In this document: positions 45,841 through 57,734 of the stretch, piece after piece
How the letters are laid out: each line of letters starts with the position of its first letter
How positions within the stretch are numbered: the first letter of the stretch is position 1
Origin: Branchiostoma lanceolatum
Taxonomy: Eukaryota > Chordata > Leptocardii > Amphioxiformes > Branchiostomatidae
Length of the DNA stretch: 64,000 nucleotides
Assembly (NCBI RefSeq): GCF_035083965.1
Contig: NC_089739.1
Location: 4,470,198 to 4,534,197 of the forward strand
Direction of reading: 5' to 3'
Notes under the pieces: model-generated
Seen by the model: the letters and a program-made list of their open reading frames with translations, nothing else
Databases searched by the model: none
Told to the model about the DNA's origin: nothing
Program-made: the position numbers and the translations under genes

Positions 45841-46185
45841 TACCCGGAATAAATCAAACGTATAGCAGCCTAACGTCTAGTAGCAGCCTAGAAGACCCAA
45901 TAAGCCCCTGACAACGAGAGATTGTGTAATACAGGCTACATCAAGGCTGTGATCCTGTGTGAGTACGGCAAATACGGCGATAACATTAACAGAAAACATG
46001 TAAAACACAAACAAGGATTTACCCTGAATAAATCAAACGTCTAGCAGCCCTCCACTGTTCAGCCCATAGAAGGCCCCTGACAGCGAGAGATTGTGTTGCT
46101 GACAAGCTACATGTACATCAAGGCTGTGTGAGTACGGCAAACACACAGCGATAACAGAAAACATATAAAACACAAACTAGGACGA
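45841..46185 (+). repeat. Tandem duplication, period about 178 bp
   Basis: Copies at about 45841-46018 and 46019-46185 share GAATAAATCAAACGT, TAGCAGCC, the CCCCTGACA...GAGAGATTGTGT segment, ACATCAAGGCTGTG, GTGTGAGTACGGCAAA and an ACAGAAAACAT...AAAACACAAAC segment. Several indels separate them. Confidence 0.75.
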
Positions 46186-46257
46186 CAATAAACATTGTCT
46201 AATGAATGACTATTACACTCTACAGGATGTTGACCGGGCGCCCCCCCCCCCCCAACA

Positions 46258-46315
46258 CTCTTTGACTGTCCCTGTAGATCAAGTAGCTCAGACCCCGGTT
46301 CGAATCCAGGGAAAT
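46258..46315 (+). pseudogene. tRNA-like fragment
   Basis: TAGATCAAGTAGCTCAGACC then CCGGTTCGAATCCAGGG contains an intact B box and a poor A box, after a poly-C run (46240-46253). Too short and unpaired for a tRNA; probably a SINE head. Confidence 0.35.
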
Positions 46316-46889
46316 ATCCTGGTTGGAGCTGCATTCGTTTTTCGGAAGGGATGTAAAATTTTCGGGGGTCCCGTGATCGAGAAGGTGCTTTGAGCACGTT
46401 TACAATGCACTATACAGCCTCAATACTCAGATGGACACCTACTGGCTGTACTTCGGAGGTAGATACATCACATTTAGCCTATCTCCCAGACTCCACAGGG
46501 CTAGCTAATTACCGCTACTAAAACAGAAAAACGCAAAGATCAGGCATTTGGTATAGGCTAGACTGACGAACTGTGACAACTTTTCCATAAAGTATAACAA
46601 TTCTATTTTACTGAGTACCAGAATACAATTCTTCACATCTGTACTTGCAACTTAAATAGCTATCCTCGAGGAGCCTGTGGAGATACTATGCGATTTTCAC
46701 CTCGATAATAGCCTCGGGAATAGACTGTAACAGGCCTAAGACTGTAATTGACTCTGACAAAGGCATCAAATAGACTACGCAGGGGCGATTAACAAGAATC
46801 GCAATAGTACGTGTAGTTTAAGGCAATTTCAATAGGAACGGTTTCTGTTATAGATGTTTAGCAATATATGCGGCCACGTTTCCTGTGTA

Positions 46890-47096
46890 TACTGCAAATG
46901 GGAAATAATAGCAGGGATTTAATTTCGCGGTAGGAAGAAAATTTAGTGCTCGTGGTGGTTTTAAGTTAAGCTACCATGCACGTGCCGGTTTATACTGTAA
47001 AATGGGCAATGTTCGCGGTGGTTTCAAGAGGTCAACGCGATTAACACAGACATAAAAACATCGCGATTATTTTTGCTTTTACAGTACTGTATGTGA
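46890..47096. mobile_element. TACTGTAAA-type MITE, copy 1
   Basis: Ends TATACTGCAAATGGGAAATA and TTTTTGCTTTTACAGTACTG are imperfect inverted repeats. Inner segments TTTAATTTCGCGGTAGG and AATGTTCGCGGTGGTTTCA recur at 49480-49625 and 55070-55255. A related fragment lies at about 39498-39590. Confidence 0.65.
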
Positions 47097-47379
47097 GGCG
47101 CGTGACAACTGTATGACCAACATTAGACTAGTCCATTTTCGACTCCTCTAGGGGGACACAGAAAAGTCTATCAATTGATGGAAGTAGCGCATTGAATACC
47201 TTTAAATAATACCTTCAACTTTTCATCCACATTCTATGAATTTTATGTAGATTATCATCAAAATACAAATAATTTAGAAGAAAAGGAGCCCGCCTCCATA
47301 GCTTTTAGAAATGGAACAACCCTTGGACGTCCTATTTCTCCAGTTTACTGACACAGCACCGTTATTTTCTTTGCCCTTG

Positions 47380-47392
47380 GGAGCAAAGTTCA
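47380..47392 (+). promoter_or_regulatory. DR1-like site upstream of the first iLBP gene
   Basis: GGAGCAAAGTTCA differs at one position from the RGGNCAAAGKTCA consensus of HNF4/PPAR-RXR-type receptors and lies about 170 bp before the ATG. Vertebrate FABP and CRBP genes are often controlled through such sites, which is why I list it. Chance match remains possible. Confidence 0.3.
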
Positions 47393-47563
47393 CTAGCACG
47401 ACCACACCCCCTTCCCAGCTTACCCGCGGACCCACCCCCTTTTCTACACCCCACGTCCTCGCTACGAGACCGTCCCACTTCGACTCCGGACTTCAACCGC
47501 CGTGGTCACCGCACAACCTCCTCGGTCTCCCTCGCATTCTACGCCGAAGAAACCGCCTTCACC

Positions 47564-47800
47564 ATGCCGGTCGATCTCTCGGGAACATGGAAGCTGGACA
47601 ACAGCGAAAACTTCGAGGAATTCATGAAGAAACTTGGTAAGACATCGCCAAGATTTCTTTTTCTTGTGTGCTCTTTAAATAGGCCTACACTACGATTAAA
47701 TGTTTGCGTTGTTTGAGCCGTACATTTGTATTTTATTTGGTCCCGTGTGTTGAGAACAATGCCCCCTTGTCTGTCAATAGTAAAATTGGGTCCATGTATG

Positions 47801-47833
<33 letters not shown>

Positions 47834-50800
47834 GTAAACACTCGAGCAAAACGTGGCATTGCTTTGGTACAGAGAAGTTCGAGATCGATCCCTATCAGAT
47901 ATACGACTACGCCAGACAGGTCTATGACTCGTATGAGAGTCGCGGTCGTGTCGTACGAATTTCGGTTGTCGTGTGACGGAAAAGCTTGTCGTTACCCTGT
48001 TGAACTGCTGCTCTGTTATATAGCCAGTTAGAAAATCGGGCGACACAAAATAGAACGACGGAATTATGTGACTGCATGCTGTTTTGGGCATGTAGCCTGG
48101 GTACCATCCTCCGTTAGTCATCACTAGCTCTCCCTTTTCGCTCGCTATTATAAACCACGCTAGCAAAAAGGGAGAGAGAGCGCTAGCTACAGAGGATGGT
48201 ACCCAGGCTAAATTTGGCACGTATACACAGTGTATGTTTGGTCACATAACTGTCCGCGTATCCGCTATAGTGTATGACCTCGTTTCGTCTGATGCTAGCC
48301 TGGATACCAGACCCTAATCTCAATAATATCTTCTTTGTCAGGGTCTAACCCAGGGGGCCTGCTGTAGGCTTTCCTTGGGGGCATGTTGGCCCTAGAGCCG
48401 AGGAGTTGGCCTGTGAAGGCCCTCGAAACAGTCTGACATCAGGCTTGTTTGTTGCCGTTTTAACCTCTTGAAACACTGAGAGATCTCCTACCAGAACCTA
48501 GTAACTTTAGAAAAATAAAATCTAGCTTTCACATAGAGTTATAGATATCTATACTTACGTACACAGTCAACTGTGAAAACGTATCCAGTCGCCTACACCA
48601 TATAATATTTTGCCACCATCTGTCTTACGCGCAGTACTGTAGTAGGTATTTTCCGGCTGTGAAAACCTTGATGTCTGTTTCTAATTCCCACTGCCTGTAC
48701 CCTGTGGAGAAATGTTCCTGACCCGAACATTCCTTATACATCAGTTGTCCTTGGCTCAAACAGTGTGTCAATGGAATTCTCCAGTCTTTACTTGGAATTT
48801 TGTGACCATCATTCAACACTGTTTTTAAAACGATTCTGGACTTCGAGCATTGGCAAATTGCTTGTAGAGGGTTGAATTGAATTGGATTTGCAAGGTACGA
48901 AATGCGAATACATGTAACTCAATATTTCATCAATTCAGTCGTATCATACCAACTTGAAAAAGTGAAATATCTGGAAACTCCGTAAAACGTAATATAAACT
49001 TTAGAAAGTTTTATTTTCCATCAAGTATTTGTAGAAGAAAAAAAACGATCGTGAAACTATTGTCCTATGTGGACCCAAGGGACCATATTGAGTATTTTGA
49101 GTTTTTGATATTATTTCGTCGCCGGTTAAATAGCCTTAAGACGCCTGCATCAAAATGGATATAGATGATGTGCTACATGGAGAGTTGCTGGGCAACATAT
49201 GATACAAATAATGTAGAGCTAACAATAGAATAAAATCAGCACTTTTCTAGAGCACTGGTGTAGGCTAGGAAATGAAGATACCCTAGGTTAGGTATGAATA
49301 GGAGTCTGCATATAGGCTATGAGTCTTACTGCAACAAAAGAAATGTTCCCGGGGTTCAATGTCGCGTTATCCCATTATGTATGTATTGTGCAGCAAGGTT
49401 AGCCCCTTACGATAGCTACTGCTAGTCGGGCAACCTTGGCTGTTGTACCGTGTATACAGCCAAACAAACAAATAAATAAATGTCGCGTTAGGGAGAAAAG
49501 TTCGCAGTTGAAACTGCCATGCAAGATTTACTGTGAAATGGGAAATGTTCGCGGTGGTTTTTATGCAAAAACCACAAACGTAAAACCACCGCGTCATTTT
49601 CCCATTTTACAGTAAGTTCCATACTGGTAGAGCCTGGTATGAGAGTATGTTTGACATTGTCGGCACACACTTTAAAGCTGTGACGTCATGACATCGTACG
49701 ACTGATGGGGTCACAGGGGTCAATTGGTGAGGTCATGTATTTGACAAGTCATGTTGAAGATGGTGCGATAGAAATGTCAAGACGTCAGCCCATATAGCTG
49801 TGCCCCCACATTGTAAGAAACCACCTATATCCGGACTGTTGTTGTATTGTTACGGCACGATATAAGCATATCAAAACATCAAGCAGAAAATATGGAATTT
49901 TTAAAAATTTACTTCTACTTCAAGGAAACAGTCTTTTTTACAACTCAGCATGCATGAATTTATTTATCTATTTGTATGGAATAGAAAGCTATAGGTTGGC
50001 TTTTCCATGGATGCCAGACTGTTCTAGGGCCTACACAGGCCATTTCTTCGGCTCCAGGGCCAACATGCCCCCAGGAAATTACACAGGGCCCCTGAGTTAG
50101 AACCACGCGATATATATTGTAGAGAGGGTGCAGCTTTTCGGCCTTTTGGTAGCGGGCCATGTGGCTTTCCCCAGGCTTTCCCGGCCAAAGGGGTTATCGT
50201 GCAGTTAGCGGTCTGGCATCCAGGCTAGACCGCAGGGGCTCGTAAGGAGATATACCGACACATGTGAGGATTTTAATCGTTCACGGCTAGTTGGGCACAG
50301 CTGGTAAAAGACAAATCACACAATGATCGTCACACCCGAACCATATCAAACGAACATCAGTATATGTTCTCATGAATGTACGTTTGAGACTAGACGCTAT
50401 CGACACAGTAAAATGTGTGTGATCTTGAACCAGGTTTGCTCACTGAAGAGCTAACCTTCCATTGATCGTTGTAGAGAAGACAGACGATTCGTTCCGTTCG
50501 TTTCAAGGTATCCTCATTTGAGGTGAAGCATGATGCTTTTTCAATTCAAGTAGCTAGTTTCAAGTGCAATGCGGCTTGCGTTTTTTGGCCAAGCACACCG
50601 GGTCACCCCTACTCTTCTCGATAAGTGTGTTGGGTTCTTTTACGTGCAGAGGTTTGACGCTTGAGGCTAATGCCTGAAGCTCCCTCATACACGGGGCCGC
50701 CGGCTTTACGTCACCATCCGAAATGACGAATGCAATCCCTTAGAATAGACGATAAGTCTAGAGTGTAATCAAGGCGAAGGAGTTTAGAGGGAAGCTCTTT

Positions 50801-51710
50801 GGTCAGGGTGAACTCCCCCTCGGCTCAAGTACAAGTACATTTTGAACACCGCTCTATAAAGACTGTGACCCTTTCCAGCAGCGTGCATGTCGGGCGAGCG
50901 ACTGTGATCATGAACACTCAACAGACGGGATTCGAACTCCCGACTTCTTGGTCCAGGGGCAGGGTAGCCTGGGTACCACCCTCCAGCTCTCACGTAGGGA
51001 AGCGAAAAGAGCCAGCGGTAAATATGGAGTATTGGTCACTATGCCACTACCAACGTTACATGTAGCTCAGTAGGTCACGCATCTGTCAGTAACGTGTCAC
51101 ATATGACACTTCTGTTGGCATGCGCATTTGACGGATTGCAGGCACATGTGGAGGAAGTACTACTGGTTGTATGTAGATCGTGCGGGTACATGTAGATGGG
51201 AGAAGAAGAGGGATGGAAAGAGTGAAAGAACGGGGCAGAGAGAAGTACAGAGACACTTGCTGGCTGGTACGGAAAAGTCAAATGCTAATGATAGTACTAG
51301 CTAAACAAGCCAACCTTTCCAACCTGCCAGACCAACATTACACCCGGGCCAAGCAAACCTTCCAACCCTACCAGTCTCCCACTACGCCATATCTTCCGCC
51401 TTACATCCTGTCACTCTACAATATTCAAATAACTACGAAAACACGCCAGGGCAAACAAACACACAGACCGAAATCAATACCACCGTTTTCATGGAGATAA
51501 TGATGGATATATTGAAATAGAGGAAAGGAAAGGGATCTCGAACCAGTTTAGCTCAAATTAACTCAATGAACAGATGAGCAACTCTTCCACTGGTCGTGAC
51601 AGAGAAGACAGACGCTATGTACAGTATTTACTTTATTTATTTAGAGGAAAGGGGAGAGTGAAAGAAAATGAAAGAGAGAAGTTGGAAAAAGGAACAGCAA
51701 AGAAAACTGA

Positions 51711-51758
<48 letters not shown>

Positions 51759-54700
51759 TTATATATGTTTTTCCTATGTTTTACTAAATGAATTTTTGCT
51801 ACTTTTATGTGGAGTTCCTAATAAGTAGTCATCAATATGCAAATTACAAAGCAAACGAAATTACAACCCGGCGTTTAATGAGGCAATTTTGGCACCCTCT
51901 CTACCGTTACATGCGGGTGTTATCGTGGTGAAACGACCACCTCGAGCTCTGTACGACAGCTCATTTTATTTTGGATGGATGTTTCTTTCAAACTGTGCCT
52001 CATTAATGCCTTATGCATTGGTTTTGTAAACTTTGACTTTGAAACTGCTCGGGTTGTATGGGGGCTTCTGTTTCGAGTTTTCGCATAAGAAACACCCGTT
52101 TTCATAAAGATATGACAAAAACATAAAAATTCCATGATATATTTAGCCAGTTGGATGCCAGACTGTTTCCAGGGCCTACACAGTATGCATGCAGTAGCCG
52201 CCTTTTCCGGACTGGCCAGCTTTTTCCACAAACCCGAATCCTTGGAGTGTATATGGGGACACATGTCCGTTGCCAAGTTGTCAAACAAAATACGTTGCCA
52301 AGTTTTTAAAGAAAAAATGCCAACTCTCTTTAAAATCGCTTCCATTGCCGTTTTGGCAAATTTATGAAGACAAGCCCGCACAGCGCTAATTATACAGTCT
52401 TTGTCCCTTGCTCATTTGCATACAATTACTAGTCTACCCTGCACTGAATAAATCTCCGGTCTTTAGCGACGTGGTTTAAATTTTAACCACGGGATTCCGT
52501 TGCTACCATGGTTATTTCTAAAGGGGAGGTTTTATTTCAAAAGATAACGTTTTTGTTTGGCACATCGATAAAGCATTACGGGTACAAACATTTGATCTAT
52601 GCAATCTTAGGTACCTTGCATGCGTCTAACGTTATTCGGCTAAAATAGACCATTGAAATAAAACTTAAGTTACTAGTAGTATAATTTTGCAAAAGCAGGA
52701 TAAACCTAATTTTAACCTCTTAAGACAAACTTTATTGTATACTGCATTTAAAGTAGACAGGTATCATATCGGTATTTTTATGTATTGTTAATAAATTCAC
52801 AAGAATCTTATGATGTAGCTTTGCCCCACCCCACACACAAATAGTTGATATAAGAGATGAAGAATAATCGTTCTCGCCATTGTTTGACTTCTTTTATGTT
52901 TATGCATCAGATTGCTACTATGGTGAGAGTCAATCATTAACGTAAGATATTGGCCATTGTTGGTCAGAGTTACGTTGATCAAGATCTTAGGTAGCTTGGC
53001 ATCGTGCATTAGTCGGGCTCTCTTCGGCGCTGTTGGAGCTTTCCACCGCCCAGGTCAACTATGGCACTCGGCAGTAACTTAACGCGGTTACGGAGTTTAT
53101 TATAGCCCTCGTATAAAACTACTACCGGGTGCCATAGTTGACCCGGGCGGCGTAAAGCTCCTACAGCCCGAAGATAGCCCGCCCAATCCACGATAGACTA
53201 GCTGGAAACTAGGTTAAGATTTAGGTAAATGGGTCGTCCAAAGTACATATTAAGGCCATGTTGATTCGATTATATGGATGACATCAACGCGCGCATCAAT
53301 ATTCGTCTGTTTTCAAACAAAAAAAGTTTTTGACCATACTGTAAATCGTATAAAGCAGCTGCAAAATGAGCAAATATATGCCTATAATTGCAACAACAAC
53401 AAAAATATGGAAAACGGAAGCTTATGTCGCAAAATGCTAAATCAATTCCAAAGTCAAAGAGGAATATGTGAAAGAACAAAAATGAACAAACTATGTTTCG
53501 GTCGACCATACTCTAGATCTGTATGTTTAGTCCTTGTTCAACGGTTCAACCTTACCTAGGTACCTGATCATGGCCACTTAGAGGACCTTAGATTTCATAA
53601 TGAAGGCAACGATTTTTTGCTAAGCCTTCTTTCATCAGCTCGCATCAGTTTTGGGATTCCCAGGGGATGTCATCCATATAATCGAATCAACGTGGCCTTA
53701 TATGGCCAGAGATGTGATTGACAGCTGCACAAACGATAAATAGTCCTGTTGCCAAGGCGTCTGAATCCGGCACCATATTGGTTTTCCATTACGTACTTCA
53801 TTTGTTCTCCAAACATCGCGCTGTGACTAATCCTTTCGCCACGCTGTTGCAGAATTCGCCGCTCAAATAATTAACATTTCCGCTGACTTAGCGAAGGACG
53901 TTTCAGCGGGGCTTGTCATCGCTTGGATTGAGGAAGTTATGGGGGGGGGGGACGTGGGAGTGAGATTTTCTCATGACATCCGCGAACAAAATGACTAGTG
54001 TACAAAATTTGAATTGACACGTGTGGAAGACCGAGCCTGGGATGTGGTTGGCATGTTTGATGAGAATCATGATCAATGTCGACGTGTACTTGGTTAAAGA
54101 AAAATTGCAGGCATGCGGGCAAGGCTTTCTTATATGTAGATTTAAGTTTTCATGATTAAGAAATGGGTGTATTGGATATGGGGATAGAATAAATTGATAC
54201 ACAAAATTCGCATCTAGTGGGTTTGTCTGTCTACAGCGTACTCAAATGTCAAATTTGCGTTTTGGGGTGCTTTATCAAATGCATCCTCATGGGAACAGAT
54301 AATTTCGTCTTTCAAATAATGCTGGATTTCGTCGGTGCGAAATTTTCGGTCTCATAAACGTTCCCAACCCTTGTCTCTTGCTCGCACTATACAACAGTTG
54401 TCCAACTGATCAAAGTCGTGATTTATTAGTGAACGTCAAAGCAAGGAGTTTGGTCCAGGCATTAGTAGATTCTCAGTAGCATCCACTAGGTCTTTGTACG
54501 GGGGTATGGATCGTACAATTCGGCAAAGAGGAACAATTGGCCAGGAGATCTAGAGTTAGTCCTCGGTAAGATAAAAATTTCCCCCTTCGAAGTATTTGAA
54601 CTGCGCCTGAATGAAACCCTATAAAGGTAACCACACTCCTCTGTCAAAATTATTATCCCTGCACTACAGCCAGCGTGGTTAGTTTGGTAGAGATTTAAAG

Positions 54701-56730
54701 CAAAGACGTTTTATCTCATTGAAACTTCCTTGGTCAAAGCATATTCATATGGCTTGCGGCGCATTTCTTTTGCTTTTTGTGTAAAGTCCGATCATTCTTT
54801 TCATTCGTCTGAAAGGTCCTCCTTCTAGTTTCTCTGAACAAAACGCTCGGATAATAATACATATCATTCAATACGTCCACCTTGTCGTTTCGGTTTATGT
54901 CAAGCAGGCGTTGAAAAGGCTCTCCTGTTGTGAGTACGACTAGAGGTCGTGACCTCATGACCCCATAGCACCCTCCCGTGCATGCTAATGAGGGATGTTT
55001 GGCAATGATCGCGAGACGGGAGGAAGTTGTTATCGTCTCGATTTGTTTGGGCATCCGTCATTCAAAGGATACTGTAGAAGAGGAAATATTTGCGGGGATT
55101 TAATTTCGCGGCGGGGAGAAAAAAGAGTGTTCACGGCGGTGTCGTCATCGAGTCTGAAATGACTGTTGTGCAGGATTTTACTGTAAATGGGGAAATATTC
55201 GCGGTGGTTAAAATCGCGAACATAAATCACCGCGAACACTTCCCATTTTACAATTGTGCATAAAACTTTCTCAAACACAAAGTCAAGTACATGTATATGA
55301 TACAAAATTCAAAACGTAAGATTGAAGGCGATTATATCTAATACGAAAAAGAGAAGGAAAGTCTATCATTCAATACGATATATTGTCTAGTATCTAATAT
55401 GATAAATGAATAACAGAATTAATGTCTACTATATACAAACTACCTTCAACTGTTAATCGAGAGGTTTTATGAAGCGTATTATTGAAACGTGACATGTATT
55501 TGGTGTAAATTTTGGTCGATATCGTCATTGGTTCTTATATTTTTACATCACGAAATTTTGTGGTGTTGATATTTTAGACAAGATGTTGAAAGTTTCTGTC
55601 ATCTGCCCAATAGAAAAGCCTTGAAAGAGGACGACGGTTCCATCATTTCACCTCCGGCTGTTTTCTTCTTTTTCTCTTAGAGGTGAACGTGGCTCTTCGT
55701 AAGATGGGTGCGCTGGCCAAGCCGACCACTGAGATCACGCAGACAGGGGACCACTTCGTCGTCAAGACGTCCACCACCTTCAAGAACACCGTAGTGGAGT
55801 TCGACATCGGCAAGGAATTCGACGAGAAGACGGCGGACGACAAGGAAGTCAAGGTGGGTCAAAAACTCAAGGGTCACAAAAATGGCGTGGTCACAAAGTG
55901 TGTTTGTTTGTGTCTTGGTGTGTGTCCGTACTCCGTGGTTACAGTATTTGAATTATGTAGATTGATGTGAGTAGGAAGATGGTGCAACCGGCGACTTACG
56001 GGCAGAATGGAAAGGTTGGAATGTAGATAGAATTAGCAAGAAATTCACAATTATGAATAAAAATAAAATAAGACATTCACAATGATCTTCGATTTCTTGT
56101 TTTAACTCAAAATGTGAGCATGACGATCAGTGAAAAACTATAGTTTTGGAATTTATCCCTTTTTGGTCATTTCGTGTGATTAATTCATTTTGCCACTCTT
56201 ACAGTCCACTGCTTCATGGGACGGGGACAAGTTGGTGGTGACGCAGAAAAGAGGGCCCCCTATCGGCGACGTGCTGTACATCAGGGAGCTGCAGGGGGAC
56301 GATGCACTGCTACTGGTGGGGGAATCTCATTAACATCTCATTAGGGAGGGACCAAGAGTGTTGTGAGAGGGTGTAAAAGTCGATTTAAAGTTTTGCTAGC
56401 GTTGCTTGTCAGTATATGTGCAACCTTTTTGGTTGCTTATATGCTTGTTTTTCTGTTAACGTTCGTGTAAAAAATTGCTGATTTACCTATTTCTTTGGCG
56501 TATTAAAATTCAAAAGAATTGGTAATGTTTATTTATACCTCAATGTTCGATTGAGTAACCGGTGTCTCTGGCAAAAGATAAAAGCATGTATCTGTTTAGT
56601 TTTGCATTGCTTTCCCAAATGTTCCACCTAGCGGTCCATTCAGTAAATGCAGGTGTTTTTCTGTTTTCTGTTGCAGACCTGCACCGCTGGTGACGTGGTT
56701 TGCAAGCGGCACTACAAGAAGGGCAAGTAA
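47564..56730 (+). CDS. Intracellular lipid-binding protein, CRBP/FABP-like, 4 exons, 136 aa
   Basis: Exons 47564-47636 (73 nt), 55681-55853 (173 nt), 56205-56315 (111 nt) and 56677-56730 (54 nt). The 73 and 173 nt lengths and phases are the classical iLBP pattern. The ten-strand barrel family is evident: MPVDLSGTWKLDNSENFEEF, VNVALRKMGALAKP, TFKNTVVEFDIGKEFDE, STASWDGDKLVVTQK, and the C-terminal TAGDVVCKRHYKK. R130 and Y132 form the R-x-Y motif that holds a ligand carboxylate in FABP and CRABP, whereas the N-terminal third is closest to retinol-binding CRBP (NVALRK). So it should bind a small lipid or retinoid in the cytosol; which is not decidable by eye. The loop in exon 3 (KRGPPIGDV) is about three residues longer than usual. 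Intron 1 is about 8 kb and full of repeats. Start chosen at the ATG with canonical MPVDxxGxW. Confidence 0.9.
47802..47832 (+). repeat. (AC)n microsatellite
   Basis: About 15 AC units in intron 1 of the first iLBP gene. Open frames across it are spurious. Confidence 0.95.
48092..48210. mobile_element. Hairpin MITE, 119 bp
   Basis: TAGCCTGGGTACCATCCTCC at the left pairs with GAGGATGGTACCCAGGCTA at the right; inner GCTCTCCCTTTT pairs with AAAAGGGAGAG. A partial copy (GTAGCCTGGGTACCACCCTC) lies at about 50964-51020 and a weaker one (TAGCCTGGATACCAGACCCT) at about 48295. No exact target-site duplication. Confidence 0.7.
48320..49470. other. Intron sequence, nothing recognised
   Basis: Part of intron 1 of the first iLBP gene. 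No exon or clear repeat beyond a weak relative of the 48092 MITE at its left. Confidence 0.4.
49480..49625. mobile_element. TACTGTAAA-type MITE, copy 2
   Basis: Contains GCGTTAGGGAGAAAAGTTCG, TTTACTGTGAAATGGGAAAT, GTTCGCGGTGGTTTTTATGC and the inverted CCCATTTTACAGTAA at the right end. Matches copies at 46890 and 55070. Confidence 0.65.
50560..50965 (-). mobile_element. tRNA-derived SINE (family C)
   Basis: On the minus strand the head has CCTGCCCCTGGACCAAGAAG and a good B box (CGGGAGTTCGAATCCCGTCT), near 50915-50965. The body includes CATTTCGGATGGTGACGT and CCCGTGTATGAGGGAGCTTC (minus strand) and ends near 50560. A related head fragment is at 60890-60930. Confidence 0.6.
50966..51713. other. 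Intron sequence with purine-rich stretches
   Basis: Contains a partial copy of the 48092 MITE and two GGAAAGG/GAGAGAAG-rich stretches (51190-51245 and 51640-51700). No exon recognised. Confidence 0.4.
51714..51748. repeat. (AT)n microsatellite followed by (GT)n
   Basis: A run of about 17 AT units then five GT units, in intron 1 of the first iLBP gene. Confidence 0.95.
51770..53013. other. Intron sequence without a supported gene
   Basis: A minus-strand open frame of 153 codons (51920-52381) stands out by length, but matches nothing I know, has no splice context and overlaps a plus-strand frame. I leave it unannotated. Confidence 0.4.
53014..53181. mobile_element. MITE with 29-bp imperfect terminal inverted repeats, 168 bp
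   Basis: The left end CGGGCTCTCTTCGGCGCTGT pairs with the right end ACAGCCCGAAGATAGCCCG. Inner CAGGTCAACTATGGCACTCG pairs with CGGGTGCCATAGTTGACCCG. No clear target-site duplication. Confidence 0.7.
53251..53700. mobile_element. TIR element with 35-bp inverted ends, 450 bp
   Basis: The left end TAAGGCCATGTTGATTCGAT, then TATATGGATGACATC, is the near-perfect reverse complement of the right end (53666-53700, ending CGTGGCCTTA). The interior carries no transposase. It lies in intron 1 of the first iLBP gene. Confidence 0.75.
53701..55069. other. Intron sequence, nothing recognised
   Basis: Contains a poly-G tract at 53941-53951. No exon or repeat is recognised. Confidence 0.4.
55070..55255. 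mobile_element. TACTGTAAA-type MITE, copy 3
   Basis: Contains ATACTGTAGAAGAGGAAATA, GGGGATTTAATTTCGCGGCG, TTTTACTGTAAATGGGGAAA and the inverted CACTTCCCATTTTACA. The inner part is itself a hairpin: ATATTCGCGGTGGTTAAAAT faces TAAATCACCGCGAACAC. Confidence 0.65.
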
Positions 56731-57156
56731 AGGGACCATCCGCCTCCCAGCTACAAAATACTGCAACATCGAACAACCCAGGCCTGATCATATCACTAAG
56801 AGCGTTGTTGGCTTCACTGCCTAAGCACGCCACCTGGCGTCACTTTCGCTAAATGCAGATCCAATTCGAGCTGAAATGTAATGTGTAATTTTCTGTAATG
56901 TACGTTTTTGAAAGCACTGTTTTAAGCACTGTTTAAAAGCAACAGACAACCAGTGAAACTGATAAGGGACCGTAAGCTCTACCGCATCTTGTATCTACAA
57001 AAAATCGTGGGATGAAAATAGTGCAATTGTTTTTTTAATGAAATGTCACATTCCTACGAAGTACGTACGAAAAGAAAGCTTAACTAGTAAGGCAAGACAA
57101 GAAGACGTGTGGAGTAGTTGCATAAATACACATTGAAACCTTACCACAAATTGTCC

Positions 57157-57162
57157 AATAAA
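57157..57162 (+). promoter_or_regulatory. Polyadenylation signal candidate of the first iLBP gene
   Basis: AATAAA in GTCCAATAAACACC, about 430 bp after the stop codon at 56730. Confidence 0.45.
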
Positions 57163-57402
57163 CACCATACATTCCCAGCTAAATATAAAACAGACTTAGA
57201 TCATCTAAAAACGACTTTCCTGTTGTTATAGTCCTTAATTTTTAAAGCACACACATTAAATTCTGCTTGTTTGAAGAGTTAGCTTATTGTCTTTTTTTCT
57301 GGGTTTTACGATGCAATGCATTAGGAAATATTCCAATCGTCCTGTGCTTTGTGTCAATAGAACTAAAACAAAATCTGCGGGGGGAACTATAGCTGTACGC
57401 TG

Positions 57403-57734
57403 TATATTTACAGGTCGTCTATTGTTCCCTTCGCGTGCGATCATGACGTCGACAGACAGTTGTTTTGCTAGTATGTCACGTATCACCCCATTCCCCAGGC
57501 ATTTCAAGCTTCAACGTTACATAACGATACATGCGGACTTGTACACACGCACAAATGTGCAGTAAGCTTTCTATTTACAGGTCACCTATTGTTTCCCTTT
57601 GCGTGCGATCATGACGTCGACAGACAGTTGTTTTGCTGGTATATCACGTATCACCTTTGGCATTTCAAGCGTCAACAGGGCCACTAAGACTTCGAGCTGT
57701 AGCTCACTTTTCAGAGTAACAAACGTTATCAGAC
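57403..57734 (+). promoter_or_regulatory. Promoter region of the second iLBP gene with tandemly duplicated upstream block
   Basis: A block of about 105 bp occurs at 57403-57513 and 57571-57676 (168-bp step): TTTACAGGTC, GTGCGATCATGACGTCGACA, GACAGTTGTTTTGCT, CACGTATCACC and GGCATTTCAAGC. TGACGTC (CRE-like half plus two) is at 57444-57450 and 57612-57618. A single diverged block precedes the third iLBP gene at 61855-61930. Proximal sequence (GGGCCACTAAG, TTCGAGCTGT) is shared with that gene, but the TATTTATA there is absent here. Confidence 0.6.

Noticed and set aside
51920..52381. 153-codon minus-strand frame in the first iLBP intron
   Set aside because: No similarity I recognise, no splice or promoter context, and a competing plus-strand frame. 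It may be a decayed element, but I cannot support it.
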